The position numbers and the translations under genes were made by a program. Below are positions 57,499 to 64,000 of a stretch of 64,000 nt of DNA, one piece after another. The notes under the pieces are model-generated. The model worked only from the letters and a program-made list of their open reading frames with translations. It was not told the origin of the DNA and ran no database searches. Positions within the stretch are counted from its first letter, which is position 1, and each line of letters opens with the position of its first letter. This stretch comes from Diplocarpon mali (lineage: Eukaryota; Ascomycota; Leotiomycetes; Helotiales; Drepanopezizaceae): the NCBI GenBank assembly GCA_024741835.1, contig JAENRP010000053.1, positions 70,701 to 134,700 on the forward strand. The letters run 5' to 3'.

Positions 57499-59509
57499 CT
57501 TGCCGTCTTCCTCCTTGGGGGGATGCGGCCGGTTCGAGTCGGGGGGACCTCTCGTCGCTTTCGTGTCGCCCGCGGTCTTGGGCTGAGAGTCAACGACGAC
57601 GAGGGCGGAAGTTGCGACGAGCGAACAATGTGCAGAGGATGACGAGTCGGGAGAAGGAGCCACTGTTGGCCTCGGCGATGCGCAGGACTCCCAGCATTTC
57701 GCAACGCGGACGTGCCAGATTCGATGGCGGTGATCTAGATGAGATCGTTCTCCGCGGTTCACCTGGATAATGTTGACGATTCACCTTGGCGCGCCCCCCC
57801 TCGCTTAACTCACCGACCCCTTGAAATTTTCGGAAGGCGAAGTTGCAGAGGACGCGCCAGTGCGATCTCAGAAACTTCGCGATCTCGCACAAAGTACTTC
57901 AGGCTTGACCTCTGCACCAGCATAGCTATCCGTCGACGGGCAGTGCACAGGAAACCTAATCCACAGCCAGAGCAGAAGCCACACCCTTGTTTCCCTCCCG
58001 AAGCTCGTCGAGAAGGTGAGAGGAGCAGGATGGTACCACTCCGGCAGCCTTATCAGATGGCAGCGGGCGGACCCGTTGAGAGCGAGCAGGATGATGGTGC
58101 CTTTCCAGAAACATTGGGACCTGGTTCGCTACGGGAATACCGACCTAAGAAGCCCCAATATATATATATATATTTTCCTTATTAGTGTCTGACAATTTTC
58201 TTTCTGCCCTCGAGCTTCTCCCGGCCCTCGATTGTACGAAATAGTCATGAAAGGCAATAAGCAGGTTCGCAGGCTGAGCCATCGGTGTCCTGAAGTTCAG
58301 TGTATTGGAGACGGGTCAAGGCAGTCGAGAGGCTAAAGCAGAGTACAAGCTCACGCCCCCTCCTTACGAGGCAGAGACGTTTCAGCATCGTACATACACA
58401 TGCCCGATATCCATCTACAAACCAAGACCGCCGCCCTCTCACGCGTAGCATATTCACTCGGTGTATCGGAATCTCTGAAGGCTGACATCCGAAGGTCGCC
58501 TGTCACGATGGAGTAGATCAGACACGCTTCCCTTGACCATATCACAGAGCTGCCCCGAGAAATTCGTTCGGATGCTGCACGCGGGTCGTTGATCCCGGCC
58601 GAGAGTCCACCGATTATCTGCATCGAGCCCCGTACGGTTTGTCGTAGTCGGCAACCTCCCCAGAAACCCCAGCTAGCCTCTGACCATGGCCCTCCCACGC
58701 CGACCTCTTCCGTTCTCCCGCCAAGCTGGGAACTCTTTCGGCAAGAGAAAACTGGCCGTCTAGCATCCTGTGGGGAAGAGAAGGCTCGTCAGCGGCGGAT
58801 TCTCGATCCGGGCCGTCGTCTCATGTCTCATCGCCCAGCTCTCCGTTGGAAGCGTCGCGGTGCCGGTATGCCCGTCGCCTCTTGGTCAGGGGAGTCTCGG
58901 GCCCGCAACCTGATCGTATCTTCTTCGAAGCGCACATTCTGTATCTTCGTGACACGAAAATGCCCAGACACCGCGTTTGCCGACCCGAGATCAGAGCCCT
59001 TCTTCTGCGCCTCCGGAGGCATGACAGCTCATTACTCCCCCTCGCGAGGGGGAGGGTTCTCTTCAAGCTTGCCGCGAGGCGGTCATACTCTCGACCCCCT
59101 TGAGCTGGTGCTGTGAATTGGGATTATGGCTGCCCCACGAGGAGACACGATGCAAAAGGGCTTGGCACCCGAGAAAGGCTCGGCGTGAAAGTCGTGGAAA
59201 ACCCCGTCGGAGGCCCCTCCTGACACGGCTCCCTGAATGCCGTAATCGAGCAGCAAGAAGCCGATGTTTATGCCGTGGAGGCCGCGCCGGGGAGCTCTTG
59301 TTGCATTCTACTCACAACCTCAGGCAAGCAAGGCATCGTTCGTCTGTTCTCGCTTGGCTTCCACAACCTCGGCAAGAGCTTTTGGAAAAGGAATGCCGAA
59401 AGAACGCAGGCTGAGCAGGGAGTAAGTACTTTGGCTTCTACTCCAACTTCAACAGCGGTGTTTGCATTCGAGTGGGGATCAAAAAGCAATTGGAGGTGAT
59501 GGTGTAAAC
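57499..59509. other. Intergenic region
   Basis: About 2 kb between the hypothetical gene and the tRNA gene. A (TA)n stretch lies at 58158-58173. The 175-codon frame at 58589-59116 (+) shows no domain. Nothing else is supported. Confidence 0.45.
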
Positions 59510-59514
59510 AAAAA
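59510..59514 (-). terminator. Pol III T5 terminator of tRNA-Gly
   Basis: Five T on the minus strand start 7 nt after the discriminator base of the tRNA. This is the standard RNA polymerase III stop signal and supports transcription of the tRNA gene in this direction. Confidence 0.75.
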
Positions 59515-59520
59515 GACATG

Positions 59521-59667
59521 TGCGTTCGCCGGGAATCGAACCCGGGGCCCATCGAGGCTGCGGCGGGTGTGACCCTGATGGCAACGATGGATTTTACCAC
59601 TCTGGATCCGCGTTAGTATCAGTCAGATCAGGTGCTGTTCGTGGGATAACTTACAAACCACAAACGC
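59521..59667 (-). tRNA. tRNA-Gly(GCC) with two introns, one spliceosomal-like in the D-arm
   Basis: Three segments (59667-59655, 59601-59579, 59555-59521) join to a 71-nt tRNA. The acceptor stem GCGTTTG pairs with CGAACGC (six Watson-Crick pairs and one GU), discriminator A. The D-arm is GTTT-AGTGGTA-AAAT with T8, A14, G18G19 and A21. The anticodon stem CATCG/CGATG closes a loop with anticodon GCC. The T-arm CCGGG-TTCGATT-CCCGG is perfect and contains the B box. Intron B (59578-59556, 23 nt) lies 3' of base 37, the canonical site for the tRNA splicing endonuclease. Intron A (59654-59602, 53 nt) interrupts the D-arm after base 13. It starts GTAAGT, has TACTAAC at 59618-59612 and ends CAG. Without removing intron A there is no acceptor-stem partner, so a one-intron model fails. 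Confidence 0.85.
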
Positions 59668-59696
59668 TTCTTGTCATTGGTGAATGTAACCTATTC

Positions 59697-59703
59697 TTAT
59701 ATA
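59697..59703 (-). promoter_or_regulatory. TATA element upstream of tRNA-Gly
   Basis: TATATAA on the minus strand begins 36 nt before the first base of the mature tRNA. Upstream TATA elements at about -30 position TFIIIB at many fungal tRNA genes and at U6 genes. Here it could compensate for the split internal A box. Confidence 0.55.
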
Positions 59704-60614
59704 TGTCCAGTTTCAAACTTCAAGGGGCAGTAGCCAACTAGCACCTACCAGTTTGCCGATGTCAGCCGGTAGCCACACTGCACGGGTCACCAGGGCTTTT
59801 TTTTTTTTCGAGATCGGGCGGCTGCCGCATCGTCACTCGAGATGCTGCCCGTCAGTAACAGCAATTGAATCCTCACTACAGATTCCAACAAGCCCATCAC
59901 GCCAACACCGCGTATTTCCTCCTCAGCACACTCCCGCTCCGTCAGCCTGGCTGCATCACGAAGCGAGGCCGCCAGGGCAAGCCCGTCCGTGGGCATGGTA
60001 AGCCGAGGCGGTACAGTCCGTTGTGAGGATCACGAGATGCCTGGACCGTGCTCGAGGAGAACGAGATTGGATACTGGCGGGCCGGCCTGGGTCTGGATCG
60101 CGCCAGGTCGACATCTCTGCAACGGCAGAACGAGATGTAAGATCGGGCGTCGTCCGGAATCCGAATCGCCCGCCTCGACCACGGAGAGTCGGCGGAGGAG
60201 GGCACCACGATCAGAACAGTCATGTCTTTCATCCACGCCTGCGTACACCGTACGTGTAGAAACCCTCCCCCTCTTGGCGAGCTGGGCCGCGACGGTCAAA
60301 CTCCGACGTCAAGGCGGACCGGAGCATCTTGATCCTGAGAAGTGTCCGAGGCACGACCGCTGCTGGCCGTACGAGAAGGAATTTCATCAAAGAGGAGCGC
60401 CCTGATCAACATTGCAGAACCAAGCTGTCGACCGGGCAAAACTACGCCGAGAGTAATTGATGGGCATGAGCCAACTGCAGTTCGTGTACTCAATTATCCG
60501 AATTCAGTAACCTTCGCTCGCGATCTCGTCAGAACCCGCACCCAGGATGTAATGCAGCAGAATGAACACCCCGCTAGAAACGCCAACCACTCAACACCAC
60601 CCCCTCCGCAATCA
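59704..60614. other. Intergenic region
   Basis: About 900 bp between the tRNA gene and the membrane protein gene. An 11-12 T run lies near 59800. No credible gene was seen. Confidence 0.45.
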
Positions 60615-61828
60615 TTAGGTCACCCAGTCGTGCTCGACCCGCCATGCATCACTCTGCTTCAGACCCATCGCCACAATATCACAATCCCGATGCCCCCACT
60701 TCTCCCTGAACACCCTCTTTCCATGCTCAACCGCCAACCAGATAGCCTGCTCGAAACCCACACTATCTCTATAGAACGGATCTCCTTCTCCCCCGGTTTG
60801 ACGACCTTGCCATGTATTCCGTCCGCGCGGGCTCTCGTGCTTGCTCCGCTGCATGGCATCGAGCACCTCTATCAGCTTGAGTAGACTCGGCGAATGGATC
60901 TCATCTTCCTCCCACTTGAACTTCTTGCCCTTCCTCGAGCCCGGGAGATGCAGCGCCCCCGCTGCATACTCGAGCCAGGCTTCTGTCGACGAATCCGACC
61001 CTTCAGCCCGCCGGGACACGTGCGTTTTATTGTACTCGGTCTCAGCCGCGAGTTCCTTCTCGACGGCATTCGGGTCGACGAATGATGCTTCCGGGGTGTT
61101 CTTTTTCCGGTAGAGGACCAGGAGGTCATCGAGGGAGGACGCGACGTCGAAGACCATCCCGGCCGAAACCTCTTCGATGCTATACTCGGCCATTTCGAGG
61201 CGGGCGTCTACCCACGGTGTTAGCAGTAGGTGCGAGCCCACTAGTTGTGATTCTGGCGAGGGCGGAGCACTCACGCATATCGCAATCCGTCATGTAAAAG
61301 GGGATCGAAGTATCCCAGCCTCCGACGTCGACGAATGCCGCAACATTGACCAAGCTCAAGCGGTCGTAGGAGAAAAATCGCAACGCCCATTTGATCGGGG
61401 TCCCGGTTAGTGGCATCGGTGTCGTCACGTTCCGCAGAGTCTCCACGCAATTTGCGTAGACAGACTTGTAGTCAGAGTAATCATGCTTTGGGTCTGAAGG
61501 CGGAAGGATCGGTAGGCCGGACTCCTCGTGCGCGGCAAAATACTGGTCTTCGAAAGATAAGGCCACAACGTCCATGTGGGACCAGAAGTAGTGGGACCAT
61601 TTCGACTGGACGGAGTGCCAGAGATAGAAGTTTTGAAGCTGGGCGAAGGTGAAGAGCGTCGGTGTCACGAGGATATTGACGCCGAGGATCTCGAGCCGGG
61701 TATGGTTGAGGAAGAAAGGGTTTTGGAGGGAGAGGCGACCCTGGGCATTGGAGTCCATCACGCCTGTGTTCTCGACGACGTAGATCTTAAATTTTTTCGA
61801 TCTTCGTTAGCGAGGGTTGGGACGACTG

Positions 61829-61865
<37 letters not shown>

Positions 61866-62259
61866 ATACGTCTTCTGGAGGCCATCCTGCTGTGATGTAC
61901 GACACCACGACTTGCTGCAGCAATGGCCAGTTCCTCGTGAAGCCGATGAACAGCGGGGTATTCTCAGGAACGTGCTTGGAAGGCGGCCGGTTCCATGACG
62001 GGATGGGAGGAAGGTCCGCTGCAGAGCGAGCTGCTGCGGCCAGCGGAAAGTTGTCGACGACTGGACGTGCTTTGGCGGTCGGTCGCGGTTTGTATACTAT
62101 GGTGTGCTCAGCTGCCGGCGCTGGAGGCATCTGCGCCACGACGTCTTGGATCCTCTCGGTGATGGAATGGGGAAGCGAGTGGTGAGGGTACACAGTCCAG
62201 AAGACGAACAGCGCGCCGACTGCTGTGAAGAGCGAATATCTCGTCCGCAGGGACCTCAT
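60615..62259 (-). CDS. Type II membrane protein, probable Golgi glycosyltransferase-like
   Basis: Three exons (62259-61870, 61785-61275, 61207-60615) give 497 residues. A short cytosolic tail (MRSLRTRY) and one membrane segment (about 8-24, SLFTAVGALFVFWTVY) are followed by a Pro-rich stem and a globular lumenal domain. The latter contains LFIGFTRNWPLLQQVVVSYI, IYVVENTG, WSHYFWSHMDVVALSF and IPFYMTDCDMHARLEM. The repeated short acidic motifs after hydrophobic strands resemble the GT-A fold with a DxD-type metal site, as in Golgi glycosyltransferases. The exact family and sugar are not recognised. The exon 2/3 join restores DCDMH across a split codon. Intron 1 contains a (GA)15 tract. Confidence 0.72.
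61831..61861. repeat. (GA)15 microsatellite in intron 1 of the membrane protein gene
   Basis: Uninterrupted AG/GA dinucleotides over about 30 bp. On the transcribed strand it is a CT tract between the GTATGT donor and the AAG acceptor. It is intronic and so is not expected to affect the protein. Confidence 0.9.
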
Positions 62260-63674
62260 CTTCCCGACTGGAAAAGATGTGATGTCAAGCTTGTCATGCA
62301 CGGGAAATCCCAGGGCACACCAGCACATGCCATACAAGTCCGAGAGCGCGAGGACGCGTCGGGCTGAGAGCGTGGGAGCTTCGAGCCGGGATGGGGTGGC
62401 GTCGAAGCGAAATGGGGCAGATTATCACGATGGAACACCGCGAGCGAGAGGTGCCGCCGGAAGTCTCCCAAGCTGGGACAAGGGGATTGTTGATCTTGGG
62501 AGGGGGAGAGGAGTAATACTTTTTGATTCCCGACCCGGCGGGATGGCCTTTGTAGACAAAGCGAAGAGACCTACCTGTCCACAAACCTTTGGCTTTCTGG
62601 CTGACAGTCCCCCACCCGTTGCTCTCCCCGGAGCCCCAGGTCGTAATAGCTCAGCCGGGTTTCAGATTGATCTGCGCTCCCACCCGGCCTGGTCCACGGT
62701 CCAAGGTTGAGCCGGAAGGATTCACTCGATTCGGGTTTCGAGAAAAAAGCCAAGGTTCAGGGCGCTGGTGCGACTGAGATGTCTCGTCGCTGGCTCGACA
62801 GCAGCGCAGCGGTGCGAGGGTGGGGGTTTCGGGTGGGGTTCTTTGCAAGGCTGCACACACGCAAGAGGGTGGAGTTGGCGGTTGGCCTGCGACGACGTAC
62901 GTGGGATTTAATCTTTCCGACACCCGGGGGCGCACGGCAGGCATCGGGGCGCCGTGGCCCGGCGTCACCTCCTACTCCGGGCCGGGATGGGACGGGACGG
63001 GATGCGTTGTCCGGTCGCTGTCGTCGGGCCCGGGCCGCCACGTCGGGACCCCCGGCCCAGGTCTGCGTTGTTGACGGCCTTCTTCTTCTCGCCGGCTCCG
63101 GCGCCGCCGACAAACCACGGGCCGCTCCCGGGCCGTGCCAGCCGAGCCGAGAGGGCGGCCGCGGCGGTCCCCCCACGGTGCCGAGAGAGGCCCGGTCGGG
63201 CCCGGCTCTCGAGACCGTCGCGCCATGCCGTCATCGGAAAGAAATGGCAGACGGGCACCCAAGCGGAGGCAGCGCTACCAACCAGACCGAGCTTCTGCGA
63301 AGAAACCCAACCCTGACATACAGGCCATGTCCGAAGCACAGGTCCCGGCCCGGCACGGCGCAGCGACCCAGATTCAGACAGCCGGCTGCCACATGTACAC
63401 AGAGACCTCCAAGCACACATTGGACGAAAGCATGTGGTGTGTGGATTTATATTACTTGTACACGTTTCCCTGCGCAGACATANNNNNNCCCCCAGGACGA
63501 GTCGAATCCGTGGGTGGGTGTCCACGGTCACCGAGGCCCCCGTCTTACCCGGGCCGCGATTTACGTGCGGGTGGTTGAGCCTCTCCGGAGACCCCGCCAG
63601 ACCCCGCTGCAGCGTTCATCTCACCTCGCGCCCCCGTCTCGCCCCATCTCCCCTCTCAAGACACCGCTCGACGA
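62260..63674. other. GC-rich intergenic region
   Basis: About 1.4 kb, GC-rich, with long chance frames on both strands and one small assembly gap at 63483-63488. No domain or RNA gene was recognised. Confidence 0.45.
63483..63488. other. Assembly gap (6 N)
   Basis: Six unknown bases in intergenic sequence. Confidence 0.99.
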
Positions 63675-64000
63675 CTAGTTGCCCATCTTCTCGTTCCCCA
63701 CCTCCTTCGCCTCCGCCTTCTTGCCCGCCAAGAAGGCCTGCAGCCAGCCGATGGTGTCGCCGGTGACCACCAGGCCGGTCGCGATCGCCGCCTTGCCCCA
63801 CGTCACGATGCCCTCGCCGCCGACCTTCTTCACCTCGCCGCCGTAGACGGCCGCGACGTACTCGCGGCCCTCGGAGCCCTTCTTCAGCGGGAACAGCACG
63901 AGCGCCTTGCCGCCCTCGACGAGCTCGCCCGTCGGCTTCCGGACGCCGGGGAACCGCTGCTCCAGGCTGGAGAGCGTGCTGTCGCCCAGCGTGTCGGCCC
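63675..64000 (-). CDS. CAP20/perilipin-like protein, 3' part only
   Basis: The frame runs in from beyond the right edge and ends at a TAG (63675-63677); the last 107 residues are visible. It begins ADTLGDSTLSSLEQRFPGVR and continues KPTGELVEG, a pattern like the CAP20/MPL1 perilipin family of filamentous fungi (ADSLGD..L..VE.RFP.VKK). It then has YVAAVYGGEVKKVGGEGIVT and ends in a Lys/Glu-rich tail. Members coat lipid droplets and affect lipid use in spores and appressoria. Codon use is very GC-rich. The call is moderate because most of the gene is missing. Confidence 0.5.
   Translation of the reverse strand, partial: ADTLGDSTLSSLEQRFPGVRKPTGELVEGGKALVLFPLKKGSEGREYVAAVYGGEVKKVGGEGIVTWGKAAIATGLVVTGDTIGWLQAFLAGKKAEAKEVGNEKMGN

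Noticed and set aside
56404..57642. 412-codon plus-strand frame antisense to the hypothetical gene
   Set aside because: The opposite strand carries the more protein-like frame with a typical MCxHY start; this one is probably its shadow.
59521..59620. tRNA model with only the anticodon-loop intron and a 5' end near 59613
   Set aside because: The sequence directly upstream of the D-loop half does not pair with the 3' acceptor strand. The paired strand lies 53 nt further upstream, beyond a GT-AG intron.
1..64000. CRISPR arrays, operons, Shine-Dalgarno sites
   Set aside because: The DNA is eukaryotic (introns, GPI-anchor and mitochondrial targeting signals); tandem repeats seen have no spacers.

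Overview
This window is nuclear DNA of a filamentous ascomycete (Pezizomycotina). The evidence is short GT-AG introns of about 45-160 nt with CTAAC-type branch sites, secreted CAZyme and peroxidase genes, and fungal-specific families: Dlt1, a GH72/GEL-type transglucosidase, a Fungal_trans_2-type regulator and a CAP20/perilipin-like protein. Genus and species cannot be fixed from the sequence. Gene density is moderate, with long AT-rich intergenic stretches in the left half and GC-rich, repeat-rich stretches after about 46.5 kb. There are two assembly gaps (N runs).

Layout. 0-15 kb: a secreted GH31 alpha-glucosidase (-), a secreted dienelactone-hydrolase-family protein (+), a DOMON-cytochrome b561 membrane protein (-) and a cellobiose-dehydrogenase-like GMC flavoenzyme (-). 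The last two are neighbours on one strand and resemble the two halves of an extracellular redox system. 15-23.8 kb: AT-rich DNA with a MITE-like inverted-repeat element, a possible small secreted protein (-) and a Dlt1-family membrane protein (-). 23.8-38 kb: a 1153-residue acidic disordered protein (+), a Fungal_trans_2-like regulator without a zinc cluster (-) and two unrecognised proteins (-). 38-51.4 kb: a GPI-anchored GH72 beta-1,3-glucanosyltransferase (+), a class II-type heme peroxidase (+), a nitrilase (+), and the divergent pair PSF3 (GINS subunit, -) and mitochondrial Mn superoxide dismutase (+). 51.4-64 kb: a cluster of simple repeats, a short unrecognised gene (-), a low-complexity protein (-), a tRNA-Gly gene (-), a Golgi-type membrane protein resembling a glycosyltransferase (-) and the 3' end of a CAP20/perilipin-like gene (-).

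The most unusual object is the tRNA-Gly(GCC) gene at 59521-59667 (-). Besides an ordinary 23-nt anticodon-loop intron, its D-arm is interrupted by a 53-nt insertion with every mark of a spliceosomal intron: GTAAGT donor, perfect TACTAAC branch site and CAG acceptor. Removing both inserts leaves a complete 71-nt tRNA with a fully paired acceptor stem. An upstream TATA element and a downstream T5 tract suggest a live Pol III gene whose internal A box is split, similar in layout to the intron-containing U6 gene of fission yeast.

All exon models were joined by hand from splice signals and reading phase. Function calls rest on recognised motifs, not on database searches.
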